A stretch of DNA of 64,000 bases from Aridibaculum aurantiacum (GTDB lineage Bacteria > Bacteroidota > Bacteroidia > Chitinophagales > Chitinophagaceae): positions 1,116,001 to 1,180,000 of the forward strand of contig NZ_JAFEWC010000001.1 of the NCBI RefSeq assembly GCF_017355875.1, written 5' to 3'. The position numbers and the translations under genes were made by a program. The notes below the pieces were generated by a model, which saw nothing but the letters and a program-made list of their open reading frames with translations, did no database searches and had not been told where the DNA came from. Positions 1 through 8,319 of this stretch are shown here, piece by piece (the stretch's first letter is position 1; each line of letters starts with the position of its first letter).

Positions 1-185
1 TGACACTCCAACTGAAGTGCAAGTTTGAAAGCGCCATATGACACCATGTTTATGTAACACTGGCGGAAGCACATCAAACCAATCTCTTTATCTTTAATCT
101 TCAGCAACAGGTGAAGAATCAGTGGTATCTAAAAATGTTCAACCTTGGCTGCTGTGTTTAATCCTCAATCTCAAAAGTATAACTT

Positions 186-911
186 ATGGACAGGAAAGAC
201 TTCTTAAAGGTTGGTGTGTTAACAAGTGCCGCCACTATAGTTGGAGGAAACACAGCATTTGCCCAGAACCTGGCTAGCAATAACATTGATAAGTTGGTAG
301 ATGGTAATGGAAAGTTTGTGCAGCAACCACTGCCTTATACCGAGAATTTTCTAGAGCCGTATATGGATAGCGAGACATTGCATCTTCATTATACATATCA
401 TCATGGTGGAGCGACAAAGGCTGCGAATACCGACCTGCAAAAGATAAAAGAGGCAATGGACTCCAACAATCTTGAAACGGTTGATTACTGGACAAAGAAG
501 CTCTCTCATCACCTCTCTTCACACATATTGCATTCAATATTTTGGACCAATCTTACCAATAAAAAGACAGCACCTAAGGGGGAATTGCTTAAACGGATTG
601 AGAAGGATTTTGGTAGCTATGATAAACTGAAATCCTATTTAGCTCACATTTCAAAAAGCGTGGACGGTAACGGTTGGGGCATTTTAGGCTACCAGCCTTA
701 CACAGATAAACTAACAATCATGCAATGCGAAAACCATGAGAAGTTGACACAATGGGGAGTGATACCTTTACTAGTGATTGACGTTTGGGAGCATTCGTAT
801 TACTTAAAGTATAAAAACAAACGCGGTGACTTTGTGGATGCATTATTCAACATCATCAATTGGGATAATGCTGCTCAACGTCTTGAGAATGCAATTAAAC
901 TTACCAGGTAA
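186..911 (+). CDS. Exported Fe/Mn-type superoxide dismutase with altered second-shell residues
   Basis: Iron/manganese superoxide dismutase family, 241 aa, predicted to dismutate superoxide outside the cytoplasm. The N-terminus (MDRKDFLKVGVLTSAA, ending near AFAQ at residue 27) is a signal peptide resembling a Tat signal, with RK in place of RR. Family features visible are LPYTENFLEP, the first metal His in LHYTYHH, the second in ILHSIFW, and the Asp/His ligand pair in DVWEHSYYLKY near the C-terminus, so all four metal ligands are present. Two usually conserved residues differ: the gateway Tyr34 position (HHxxY) reads HHGGA, and the NQD motif carrying the active-site Gln reads NHE, giving His. 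Known SOD subfamilies do use His there. A discoidin-like exported protein gene follows 25 bp downstream and is probably co-transcribed. The family call is secure; metal preference and activity cannot be read from sequence. Confidence 0.9.
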   Translation: MDRKDFLKVGVLTSAATIVGGNTAFAQNLASNNIDKLVDGNGKFVQQPLPYTENFLEPYMDSETLHLHYTYHHGGATKAANTDLQKIKEAMDSNNLETVDYWTKKLSHHLSSHILHSIFWTNLTNKKTAPKGELLKRIEKDFGSYDKLKSYLAHISKSVDGNGWGILGYQPYTDKLTIMQCENHEKLTQWGVIPLLVIDVWEHSYYLKYKNKRGDFVDALFNIINWDNAAQRLENAIKLTR

Positions 912-936
912 AAGCAATGCAGCTAAGACCCGCAAA

Positions 937-1668
937 ATGATGACTAAACTTATAACCCTCTTTCTATTCTTGAACCTGTTCCTGTATGCAGCGGGACAGA
1001 CTGCTGTAAAGAGCTACTCGCCTAAACAGATCATAGCCGTTGATGTAAGTTTGAAAGCACAAAAGGAGGTTGAAAGACAACACCAGCTTCTGGCAAAAGA
1101 GAAATTAACTGGCAAAGAGCAAAAAGAGCTTGACCTTCTTCTTGAGAAATATGGAGAGCCTGTTGAAAGTGTTTGGGACGTAATTGAAGGCGGCTGTAGT
1201 TGGTATTGTGGCGGAGGCAATTATAAAGTTGTTGCATCTTCTTCTTTGCCTGACACCCTTGGAATTAGCTATGCTGCAAATAGTGCAAATGATTTAAGTT
1301 ATAAAACAGCGTGGGTTGCTAATAAAGGTGACGCAGGCATAGGGGAATATATTGAGTATTATTTCAAGAACAATAGCCCACGCATAACGCAAATAATTAT
1401 ATCGAATGGCTACATGAAATCAGAAGCTGCATGGAAGAACAATAACAGGGTGAAAAAGTTGAAGTTATTTGTGAATGGCAAAATGCATGGCATTTTGAAT
1501 TTGCAGGACAGTAAGACAGACCAGGTTTTTGAAGTGGGCACTTTAGGACATAATAAAAACCAAACTGACCTGGCTTTACGGTTTGAAATACTTGAAGTTT
1601 ATAAAGGCGATAAATATAATGACACAGCTATAACAGAGATATATTTTGATGGTATAGATGTGCATTAA
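937..1668 (+). CDS. Exported protein with NADase-type glycan-binding (discoidin-like) domain
   Basis: A 243-aa secreted protein. The open frame extends upstream into the SOD gene, but the ATG at 937 (followed by a second ATG) opens a normal signal peptide, MMTKLITLFLFLNLFLYAAGQ, so I place the start there. Residues about 45-75 are charged and helical. The C-terminal 140 residues (from about ISYAANSANDLSYKTAW to the end) have the beta-sandwich signature of the NADase-type glycan-binding or F5/8C-like family: SYKTAWV, GIGEYIEYYF, IIISNGY, KKLKLFVNG and a terminal ITEIYFDG strand. It probably binds a carbohydrate or cell-surface ligand in the periplasm or outside the cell. No catalytic domain is seen. 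The 25-bp spacing suggests co-transcription with the upstream SOD; no functional link is proven. Confidence 0.75.
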   Translation: MMTKLITLFLFLNLFLYAAGQTAVKSYSPKQIIAVDVSLKAQKEVERQHQLLAKEKLTGKEQKELDLLLEKYGEPVESVWDVIEGGCSWYCGGGNYKVVASSSLPDTLGISYAANSANDLSYKTAWVANKGDAGIGEYIEYYFKNNSPRITQIIISNGYMKSEAAWKNNNRVKKLKLFVNGKMHGILNLQDSKTDQVFEVGTLGHNKNQTDLALRFEILEVYKGDKYNDTAITEIYFDGIDVH

Positions 1669-1772
1669 AGAAGGGCTTCTTAAAAATTCATAATTAACTT
1701 TCGCTTATGAAAACTGGTAAAATAGCAGCAGGAATAATAGAAATAAATATTTTCATCTTTTGCAAAAAAACA

Positions 1773-1808
1773 AACGCCGTGGCAGGTGCTGTAACCCGCC
1801 ACGGCGTT
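1773..1808 (-). terminator. Strong hairpin terminator between convergent genes
   Basis: An 11-bp perfect stem (AACGCCGTGGC at 1773-1783 with its complement at 1798-1808) closes a 14-nt loop. Read on the minus strand it is followed by a T-rich run (complement of the A-run at 1764-1770), which fits Rho-independent termination of the barrel gene to its right. It lies between convergent genes and may act on both strands, although the plus side lacks a T-run. Confidence 0.8.
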
Positions 1809-1869
1809 AAAATAAATTGCTTATTGTTTTTAGATCTTTTAGCTTGTTGTGCGTTTTAATTAACTACAA

Positions 1870-2343
1870 CTAGAAATTATATCCAATACGAAGTAGTACT
1901 GCATTAGCAGCGTCTACGGATAAATATTTAATTCCTGCATCAAAGTGTTTACCGAATCCATAACCTACACTTGCAGCATAGGTGAATTCGCCATTGTTCT
2001 GGTTACTGCCTGCCACTTTGTTTGTAAGAAATGAATAACCAAGTTGCGGGTGTAGGTAAATGCCTTTCGCTAAATTGAATTTACCCCCGGCTAATAATGG
2101 AACAAAACTTACATCTTCGCCAACCTTAACTCCAAAATTCTGGTAGCCTGCGCTTGCTGTTAATTTCACAGGCATGCCAACCGGTATTTCCACTTGTCCA
2201 TCTACTCCATAAGATGTTGACAGGTTAGCTTTTGTTCCTGTACCAACGTTAGCACCAATGCCGAATGTTGTACCGCCTGTTGATTGTGCCTGTACGGCTA
2301 CTGCTGAATAAACTAAAGCAGCTACTAATAATACCTTCTTCAT
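1870..2343 (-). CDS. Small outer-membrane beta-barrel protein
   Basis: A 157-aa exported protein. The frame opens at 2385, but the Met at 2343 starts a clean signal peptide (MKKVLLVAALVYSAVAVQAQ), so I use that start. The mature part is rich in alternating hydrophobic and polar strands (FGIGANVGTG, VKLTASAGYQNFGVKVG, FTYAASVGYGFGKHFDAGIKYLS) and ends with LLRIGYNF, whose terminal Phe is the usual outer-membrane barrel insertion signal. About eight strands would fit the OmpW/OmpX-like small-barrel class. The ligand and function are unknown. The gene stands alone and ends at the hairpin at 1773-1808. Confidence 0.7.
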   Translation of the reverse strand: MKKVLLVAALVYSAVAVQAQSTGGTTFGIGANVGTGTKANLSTSYGVDGQVEIPVGMPVKLTASAGYQNFGVKVGEDVSFVPLLAGGKFNLAKGIYLHPQLGYSFLTNKVAGSNQNNGEFTYAASVGYGFGKHFDAGIKYLSVDAANAVLLRIGYNF

Positions 2344-2759
2344 ACTGATTAATTTTCGTTTATAAATTTTCTTCTTGTTATACAAAACAAGTGCCCCGAA
2401 CTCAACGAAAGCAGTATAAGGAATTGAAATTCAGCAGTTATTTCTTCAATTTTACCACTTATTATAAAATTTTTTGTATTTAAAAATTGTAGTGACTATT
2501 CCCCAGCTTTCCCTTAATGTTAAGAGCTTCATAATGAATTGATCTACTTGATGATAGCATCATAAATGCATAGATACCTTGCCACTGCTGTTATAGAAGA
2601 AGATCATTTATAAATTCCTAATTATTTCCTTGCATACTGGTTTAGTAGCGAGCCTTAGTTTGTATCTATGATTAAAAGTCAAAAAAAGAAGTCGCTGAAA
2701 TATATTGGTTCTGATTGCGGATCAGGTTGTATATTAAATCCTGAACCAAAACTACAATC
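2344..2759. other. Intergenic gap between divergent genes
   Basis: 416 bp between the divergent barrel and 162-aa protein genes, AT-rich, so promoters for both must lie here. I found no convincing TAnnTTTG box. The only structure seen is a small hairpin, CTGAT/ATCAG, at 2711-2725 about 35 bp before the 2760 start. No coding region is supported. Confidence 0.5.
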
Positions 2760-3248
2760 ATGAAAAAGATCATGTTGATCATTTGCCTTTTTACTGCTAA
2801 TTATTGTTTCTCGCAACAGCTGCCTGATTATGAAAATGTAAAGATGGAGAAGAAGGCAGATTATGCCGAAGCAGATAAAGTTGCTCTTACCGCAGCCAAT
2901 TTTATATTATCCAATCCGTGTGCTAAAAATGATATCAACAGGTTGAAGTCATTGCAATTCGTGATCAAGTGGATGTCTGGAAGTCCTGATTTCAAATTTT
3001 CAATTGATGAGAGTGCAGTTAAGCTTGCCAGGGGTAATGATGAGTTACTGGCACTTTATATGACTGCTATGTCGAAGTTTGCTTTGAAGAACAGGGACGA
3101 GGCTGGTGATGCCAAAAAGATGAAACTCGCCGCCATAAGAACCTTGATAGCTTATTGTGAAAATGAAACAAATAATATGAAGATGAGTAGGGAGCTGCGA
3201 AAGCTATCTGAGGCGAATAAGAACGGTTCTTTAGAGAGTGTGCTATGA
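2760..3248 (+). CDS. Hypothetical exported helical protein
   Basis: A 162-aa protein with a clear signal peptide (MKKIMLIICLFTANYCFSQ). I do not recognise a family. The mature chain is charged and predicted mainly helical, with three Cys residues in total (the first in the signal sequence, then SNPCAKND and AYCENETN). That leaves a pair that could form a disulfide in the periplasm. It appears monocistronic: the gap to the next gene is 159 bp and the upstream gene is divergent. The start is unambiguous because the signal peptide begins directly at the ATG. Confidence 0.6.
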   Translation: MKKIMLIICLFTANYCFSQQLPDYENVKMEKKADYAEADKVALTAANFILSNPCAKNDINRLKSLQFVIKWMSGSPDFKFSIDESAVKLARGNDELLALYMTAMSKFALKNRDEAGDAKKMKLAAIRTLIAYCENETNNMKMSRELRKLSEANKNGSLESVL

Positions 3249-3407
3249 GCTTGGTGCTTGTTTATTCCAAAACAGTTATTGTAATGACTTCGCAAAGGGT
3301 TTTGTGTCAAAGATTTCTCGTCAATTGCAATTGTACTATGCTTAGAGTAACCTATTGGCTTGTCCTCATATGGCTTTATTACAATCTGCACATTTAAAAA
3401 AGACATC

Positions 3408-3881
3408 ATGGTTAACAACCAATTAAGCAGGAGAAGGGTAATGCAGTTATTAGCTGCTACAATGGTAGGCAGTGCCGCCGTTCCACTTAATTCTTTTTCT
3501 CAATTTGTAAAAGAGGAAGAGCAAACTGGTAACCTTAAGCCTGTGTACATTCCACCTGGTAAAGGAAAGAAAGGAAAGATTGCTGTTAATGAGATCACCT
3601 TCAAACTAGGTAAAGAACAAACAGCAGGAAACCTGGGCTCTGTCGAAACAACATTATTTCCCGGCTACCTGGGAGCAGTGCCACATATGCATCAAGGCTT
3701 CGATGAAGTATGCCGTGTGCTGGAAGGAACATTGACAATAATGGTAGGTGAAGAAATTTTTACAGTAGAAGCTGGTGGCTGGCATCTGCGTCCACGAGGT
3801 ATGGTACATAGCTTTTGGAACAGTGGAAAGGTGCCGGCGAAATTCATTGAATTATACCTGCCTGGCGGACATGAAGAATAG
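3408..3881 (+). CDS. Tat-like exported cupin-domain protein, frame interrupted by TAG
   Basis: A 157-aa single-domain cupin. The frame opens upstream, but the ATG at 3408 begins a Tat-type signal (SRRRVMQLLAATMVGSAA, ending near NSFSQ), so it is preferred. The cupin core is clear: PHMHQGFDEVCRVLEGTLTIMVG, with His ligands and Glu, then GGWHLRPRGMVHSFWN with the second-motif His. Such cupins bind a metal and may act as small dioxygenases or isomerases, or simply bind ligand. After ELYLPGGHEE the frame meets TAG at 3879-3881 and continues in phase for 46 codons to 4022. That extension (ELTDLF...PKPGEVNALAKKHDIEF) resembles the C-terminal tail of full-length cupins of this kind. The gene may therefore be a nonsense-mutated allele, a readthrough gene or a sequencing error. 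Confidence 0.8.
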   Translation: MVNNQLSRRRVMQLLAATMVGSAAVPLNSFSQFVKEEEQTGNLKPVYIPPGKGKKGKIAVNEITFKLGKEQTAGNLGSVETTLFPGYLGAVPHMHQGFDEVCRVLEGTLTIMVGEEIFTVEAGGWHLRPRGMVHSFWNSGKVPAKFIELYLPGGHEE

Positions 3882-4022
3882 ATGCAGGAACTCACCGATC
3901 TGTTTATTAATGGAAGAACGCCTAAACCCGGAGAAGTGAATGCGCTTGCTAAAAAACATGACATAGAGTTCTTCTGGGATCAGTTAGCTCCACTACTTCA
4001 AAGGCACAATTTGCGCTTATAA
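3882..4022 (+). CDS. 46-codon in-frame continuation of the cupin after an amber codon
   Basis: Begins with an ATG immediately after the cupin stop (TAGATG), in the same frame, and encodes 46 residues: MQELTDLFINGRTPKPGEVN, then ALAKKHDIEFFWDQLAPLLQ, then RHNLRL. The charged helix, the GxTPxPxEVNALAKKHDIEF block and the length match, from memory, the C-terminal tail of 150-200-residue cupins (helix, then PPDPxxLxALAxxYGIE). The simplest reading is that this is the displaced tail of the upstream gene, split by one nonsense codon. It could be translated separately by termination-reinitiation at TAGATG, or as part of one protein by amber readthrough. No ribosome binding site of its own is apparent. 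Confidence 0.5.
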   Translation: MQELTDLFINGRTPKPGEVNALAKKHDIEFFWDQLAPLLQRHNLRL

Positions 4023-4099
4023 GATGGGTTTCTGTTATATAGGTTTTGTAGGTTGGAAATTTCCTGCGGCCTGAACAACACCCTTACAAACTTCAATAG

Positions 4100-4849
4100 A
4101 TGATTGGAATACTAGTTCAACTTGCCATCTCCTGGTTGATCGCCTGGTTGTATGAAAAAAATGATTTGAGGGTGTTAGGCTTTTATCCAACCAAAGCAAG
4201 AATAAAAGATTTTCTGGTTTTCTTTCTTATAACCTCCGTTTGCTGCTCAAGTGGTTTCTTCTTAAAGATGGCTTTCTCGGATCTCCGGTACGAATTAAAT
4301 CCTAATGTAAGTCTTGGGTTGATTGCGCAAAGTCTTTGGTGGAATGTAAGGTCTGTTCTTTTTGAGGAATTAATTTTCAGAGGGGTTCTTTTTTACATTT
4401 TGATCAAAAAGATAGGTGGTACAAAAGCCTTGGTTTGTTCCTCAGTGGCTTTCGGTATTTATCATTGGTTTTCTTTTGGCATCATAGGCAACGTTTCTCA
4501 GATGGTCTTTGTTTTTTTGCTTACCGGAACCATGGGTTTGCTTTTTGGTTACGGTTACTTGAAAACACTGTCACTGTATATACCTGTTGCCATTCATCTT
4601 GGCTGGAACCTTACACAGGGACTTATATTCTCCGATGGACCTCTCGGTGCAGGAATATTGATACCTACAGTTGCAGAAGGATTTAGAACTGGTTCTTATT
4701 TAGTATTTATTGTGGTGTTTTTGTTCCCTATGCTAAGCACACTCCTTATAAATACAATCTTGGTAAAGCAAAAGAGACAGGTTGATTTTCCATTTCCTAA
4801 AGGTCAGCATGCGACACCGGGTTTTGGCGGTGCAGCCGATACGCTATAG
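4100..4849 (+). CDS. CPBP family intramembrane glutamic-type protease
   Basis: A 249-aa polytopic membrane protein of the CPBP (CAAX protease and bacteriocin-processing, Abi) family. The three conserved motifs are visible: EExxxR in FEELIFRG (residues about 92-99), FxxxH in FGIYHWFSFG, and HxxxN in HLGWNLTQ. The rest is predicted to form about seven transmembrane helices. In bacteria these proteins are thought to cleave or process membrane-anchored peptides; the substrate here is unknown. The last 25 residues (QKRQVDFPFPKGQHATPGFG) form a hydrophilic cytoplasmic tail. The ATG at 4100 directly begins the first helix. The gene has 77 bp before it and 124 bp after it and shows no obvious operon partner. 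Confidence 0.9.
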   Translation: MIGILVQLAISWLIAWLYEKNDLRVLGFYPTKARIKDFLVFFLITSVCCSSGFFLKMAFSDLRYELNPNVSLGLIAQSLWWNVRSVLFEELIFRGVLFYILIKKIGGTKALVCSSVAFGIYHWFSFGIIGNVSQMVFVFLLTGTMGLLFGYGYLKTLSLYIPVAIHLGWNLTQGLIFSDGPLGAGILIPTVAEGFRTGSYLVFIVVFLFPMLSTLLINTILVKQKRQVDFPFPKGQHATPGFGGAADTL

Positions 4850-4973
4850 TCTCATTGCAAGAATTTCTGTACTCAATCAACGTACTGCAGGATAATATTT
4901 GAATTGCTGTAATTATTATCTGGTTGCAGGAACGGAAGATTTAGCCGTTATTTAAAGTGGTAAATATATTCAT

Positions 4974-6329
4974 ATGCAATATTTAAAATCAAGCCTTTTT
5001 CTCATTCTATTCATAGGTATTAATCTTTTTATTTGCGCTCAGGCAAATAATGGTTTTGTTACGTATGCTCAGAAAGAGATACTGCTTCAAAATGCGCGCA
5101 TTATTGATGTTGAAAAAGAAACTGTTTTGGAAGGATACTCCATCCTGTTAGCAAATGGCAAAATTACCCGTATTGATAAAGCAGGAAATCTGAAAGTTCC
5201 TAATGGTGTTACTGTAGTGGACATGACAGGTAAAACGATCCTGCCGGGATTGGTAATGCTTCACGAGCACATGAACTATTTTTCTGGGCAGGCTGTATGG
5301 GATCATCACCCTGTAAGTTTCCCAAAACTTTATCTTGCTGCTGGCGTCACTACCATACGTACCGCAGGTGCCGAAAACCCGATGTATGATCTGAACCTGA
5401 AAAGGCGTATTGATAATGGCCTGGCTGTTGGTCCACGAATGTTTGTTACCGGACCGATGTTTAATGATAGTTCAGGAGGATTTTTAGGCGACTTCGTCAT
5501 CACTACTTATGAGCAAGCCCGTAAAGCAACAGCCTTTTGGGCTGATATGGGTTGTACTTCTTTTAAGGTTTATTCAGATATAAGTCGTGACGCACTGAGA
5601 GGCGTTATTGATGAAGCTCATGCACGAGGGCTGATGGTTACCGGGCACTTAGGTAAAATGTCTTGTACCGAAGCCGCTAACTTTGGCATTGACAATATTG
5701 AGCATGGGTTTGTATCCTGCTCATCAGAACTTCAATTTGCATTTGATTCCATCTGGACGATTAACCCCAATGATAAAAAGGTACACGACCTTGTTGATCT
5801 TTTTGTCAAGAAAAAAGTTGTACTAACGGTGACGCCTTTTTCTGACAGTGACTTCAGTGATACAGCAACAATGGCATTTCTAAGCCTGGATGAGAAGGAG
5901 CGTATCAGGAGTTTCATAAAAGATAAACCTCCGTTCGTTCCTAAAGAAGTAAATGAGCGGCAATTGCGACCGCTGGAGAAAAGCTTTGCAGCAAAAGGCG
6001 GCCAAATTGTTCTTGGTGCCGATGCGGCCGATTTTGGTGTCATTCCAGGATTTCAAAATCACAACGTGCTGATCAGTATGGTCAAGAGTGGTTGGAGCCC
6101 AATAAACGTTTTTAAAATGGCAACTATTGATGGTGCAAGATTTCTAAGGGTGGATAAAGAATTAGGCAGTATTGCGGTGGGTAAAGCAGCAGATCTTTTC
6201 ATCATCTCCGGGAAGCCTGACCAGGTAATTGAAGACATAAAAAATGTTGAGACTGTTTTTAGAAATGGAATTGGCTACAACTCAAAGGCGCTGCGTGACC
6301 AGGTAAGAGGGCTGGTTGGCAGGCATTGA
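4974..6329 (+). CDS. Exported metal-dependent amidohydrolase (imidazolonepropionase/prolidase-like)
   Basis: A 451-aa amidohydrolase-superfamily enzyme with an N-terminal signal peptide (cleavage near FICAQ). A beta-sandwich opens the mature chain (LLQNARIIDVEKETVLEG), followed by the TIM barrel. Metal-site residues visible are the HxH of MLHEHM, the Lys bridge in FKVYSD, His in VTGHLG, His in NIEHGF, and the catalytic Asp in LGADAADF. The C-terminal KMATIDGARFL and GSIAVGKAADLFI are standard for the family. It probably hydrolyses a cyclic amide or peptide-like substrate in the periplasm; the substrate is not readable. The gene is flanked by 120-170 bp gaps and appears monocistronic. Confidence 0.88.
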   Translation: MQYLKSSLFLILFIGINLFICAQANNGFVTYAQKEILLQNARIIDVEKETVLEGYSILLANGKITRIDKAGNLKVPNGVTVVDMTGKTILPGLVMLHEHMNYFSGQAVWDHHPVSFPKLYLAAGVTTIRTAGAENPMYDLNLKRRIDNGLAVGPRMFVTGPMFNDSSGGFLGDFVITTYEQARKATAFWADMGCTSFKVYSDISRDALRGVIDEAHARGLMVTGHLGKMSCTEAANFGIDNIEHGFVSCSSELQFAFDSIWTINPNDKKVHDLVDLFVKKKVVLTVTPFSDSDFSDTATMAFLSLDEKERIRSFIKDKPPFVPKEVNERQLRPLEKSFAAKGGQIVLGADAADFGVIPGFQNHNVLISMVKSGWSPINVFKMATIDGARFLRVDKELGSIAVGKAADLFIISGKPDQVIEDIKNVETVFRNGIGYNSKALRDQVRGLVGRH

Positions 6330-6384
6330 GGGAGGGATATCTACCCGTTCATTTTTCCGCTTATCCTTCTATTTCTCCCATTGT

Positions 6385-6415
6385 TACTATGCAATGTACT
6401 ATGTGATGCATAGTA
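6385..6415. repeat. Perfect 9-bp inverted repeat before the ABC exporter operon
   Basis: TACTATGCA (6385-6393) and TGCATAGTA (6407-6415) form a 9-bp perfect stem with a 13-nt spacer, 86 bp before the ABC exporter start. There is no T-run on the plus strand, so it is not a typical terminator. It could be a regulator-binding palindrome or a weak structural terminator of the amidohydrolase gene. Function is not shown. Confidence 0.35.
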
Positions 6416-6500
6416 GCATAACTTGATGGTGTCACAGGAGCTGCAATGCCTAGTAAGTGCACTGGTAGCTTACCTGTTTACTTAACTAAACCTTCAGTTT

Positions 6501-7415
6501 ATGAATGCACCACTCGTTATTAAAACTACCGGGCTATCGTACCAGTATTCCAAAGAAGTAAAAACGCTTTTTGATATAAACCTGCAGGTAGAGCGGGGGA
6601 GTATCTATGGCTTTCTCGGCCCCAACGGTTCGGGTAAAACAACTACACTGAGCCTGCTGCTTGGCTTACTGAATAATCAGCAAGGAGACATTGAAATATT
6701 TGGTCAGCACCTGCATGCCAATCGCACAGATATCCTGCAGAAGATAGGCTCGCTGATAGAAGCGCCGTCGCTGTATGGTCACCTTACCGCACGGGAGAAC
6801 CTGGAAGTATACCGGCAAGTATATGGAGCGTCCAAGTCTAAAGTAGATGAGGTTTTAAAAATTGTAGGTCTTACAGACACCGGTAAAAAGCTTGCTAAGA
6901 AGTTTTCGCTAGGTATGAAACAGCGTTTGTCCATTGCCCTTGCGTTGCTGCCCAGCCCCGAGCTATTGGTATTGGATGAACCCTCTAACGGGCTTGATCC
7001 TGCCGGTATTATTGAGCTGCGGGAACTGATAAAGGAACTAAACAAGACCTACGGGATGACCATCCTTGTTTCGAGCCACCTGTTGGCAGAGGTAGAAAAA
7101 ATGGTAACACATGTAGGCATTATCCTGAAAGGTAGAATGCTGTTCCAGGGTTCGCTTGCCGAACTTCATTCGTTTCAGCAACGGGGATCAAGACTCTTGG
7201 TAAAGACCTCCGACAATGCCGTTGCCTGTGGGTTGCTGCAGGAGCATGAACCGGAGCTGCTGGATGAAGCCGTGTCAGTGTTATACACCAGCCCTGCGCA
7301 GGTTGCCGCTATCAACAGAACGCTTACCAGCAACCAGCTGGATGTGTACCTCCTGTCTCCCAAAGAGAATAACCTTGAACAACTATTTATTGACCTTACA
7401 ACTGTGCAATCATGA
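6501..7415 (+). CDS. ABC transporter ATP-binding protein (bacitracin/antibiotic-export type)
   Basis: A 304-aa nucleotide-binding subunit. Walker A is GPNGSGKTT (about residues 40-48), the signature is FSLGMKQRLSIA, Walker B is LLVLDEP with downstream SNGLDP, and the switch His is in LVSSHLL. The C-terminal extension of about 80 residues is typical of exporters of the BcrA/CcmA-like group. It couples ATP hydrolysis to export with the permease encoded next, with which it overlaps by 4 bp (ATGA at 7412-7415), a sign of translational coupling. The substrate is unknown; candidates in this family are peptides, lantibiotics and lipids. A 9-bp palindrome at 6385-6415 lies upstream. Confidence 0.92.
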   Translation: MNAPLVIKTTGLSYQYSKEVKTLFDINLQVERGSIYGFLGPNGSGKTTTLSLLLGLLNNQQGDIEIFGQHLHANRTDILQKIGSLIEAPSLYGHLTARENLEVYRQVYGASKSKVDEVLKIVGLTDTGKKLAKKFSLGMKQRLSIALALLPSPELLVLDEPSNGLDPAGIIELRELIKELNKTYGMTILVSSHLLAEVEKMVTHVGIILKGRMLFQGSLAELHSFQQRGSRLLVKTSDNAVACGLLQEHEPELLDEAVSVLYTSPAQVAAINRTLTSNQLDVYLLSPKENNLEQLFIDLTTVQS

Positions 7416-8182
7416 ACCTCCTCGTATCTCTTCGCTCCGAAATGCTTAAGACAAAAAGAACCGCAGCATTTTATTTTACACTTTTCGGCGCTGGTGTCGT
7501 TCCCTTCATCCTTTTATTAAATATTACATTTGATGATGACGCAATGGACGCAACCCGTAATGATCCACTCAATGGAATTTTCAAGCTGGTTGCTGAAATG
7601 AACGCGCTGGTCATCTTCCCTATGTTTGTGGTATTGATATGTACGCTGTTGCCGCAGATAGAGTTTAGAAACAACACCTGGAAACAGGTGCTGACATCGC
7701 CACAAACCAAAGCAAACGTATTCATGGCAAAGCTGTTGAATGTACAATTGCTGGTAGTGTTATTCCTGGTGGCTACACACGTTTTTACCTCAGTTGTACT
7801 CATTGCATCTACTTTTATCAAACCCGATTTAAACCTGGTAAATCAATCATTTAACGGGTACGTTGTACTCGTACGGGCGTTGAATACTTATGTTACTGCA
7901 CTGGCAATTTTTGGTATACAGTTTTGGTTAGGTTTACGACTTAAAAATTTTATTATCCCAATTGCTATTGGTCTTGCATGTTGGCTGGCGGGAATGCTGA
8001 TGGTGCTTGAGTACAAGTCAAGTTTTGCAACCTACTTTCCGTATAGCTTCAATGTGTTTTCCATTTCGCCCAAACATGTACACCTGCTTAACCAGGTAGA
8101 GTGGAATTCATTTATGTATGCCATTATCTTCCTGGTGTTGGGTTTCCTTGATTTTAGAAGAAGGAGGATGAGTGGGATTTAA
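7412..8182 (+). CDS. ABC-2 type permease partner
   Basis: A 256-aa membrane protein with six predicted transmembrane helices: after FYFTLFGAGVVPFILLLN, at MNALVIFPMFVVLICTL, around LNVQLLVVLFLVATHVF, then the NTYVTALAIFGIQFWLGL, PIAIGLACWLAGMLMVL and FMYAIIFLVLGFLDF helices. The short EIEFRNNTWKQVLTSPQTK coupling-helix region is a hallmark of ABC-2/BcrB-like permeases. It pairs with the ATPase encoded immediately upstream (ATGA overlap) to form an exporter. The tail RRRRMSG is basic and cytoplasmic. The substrate is unknown. Confidence 0.87.
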   Translation: MNLLVSLRSEMLKTKRTAAFYFTLFGAGVVPFILLLNITFDDDAMDATRNDPLNGIFKLVAEMNALVIFPMFVVLICTLLPQIEFRNNTWKQVLTSPQTKANVFMAKLLNVQLLVVLFLVATHVFTSVVLIASTFIKPDLNLVNQSFNGYVVLVRALNTYVTALAIFGIQFWLGLRLKNFIIPIAIGLACWLAGMLMVLEYKSSFATYFPYSFNVFSISPKHVHLLNQVEWNSFMYAIIFLVLGFLDFRRRRMSGI

Positions 8183-8319
8183 CTTATAGCTCTGTAAATG
8201 AACCAGAAACAACTACTCTACAGTTCTATTTACTTTAAGAAGAAAGTATTGTCATGCTGGTGATTCCTCTTGTAAAACCAATGCTTCATAAACATGCTCA
8301 ACTTAGGGCGCCTTTGTAA

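Noticed and set aside
826-936. Extension of the discoidin-like protein into the SOD gene
   Set aside because: It has no signal-peptide character and overlaps the SOD coding end; the ATG at 937 opens a normal signal peptide.
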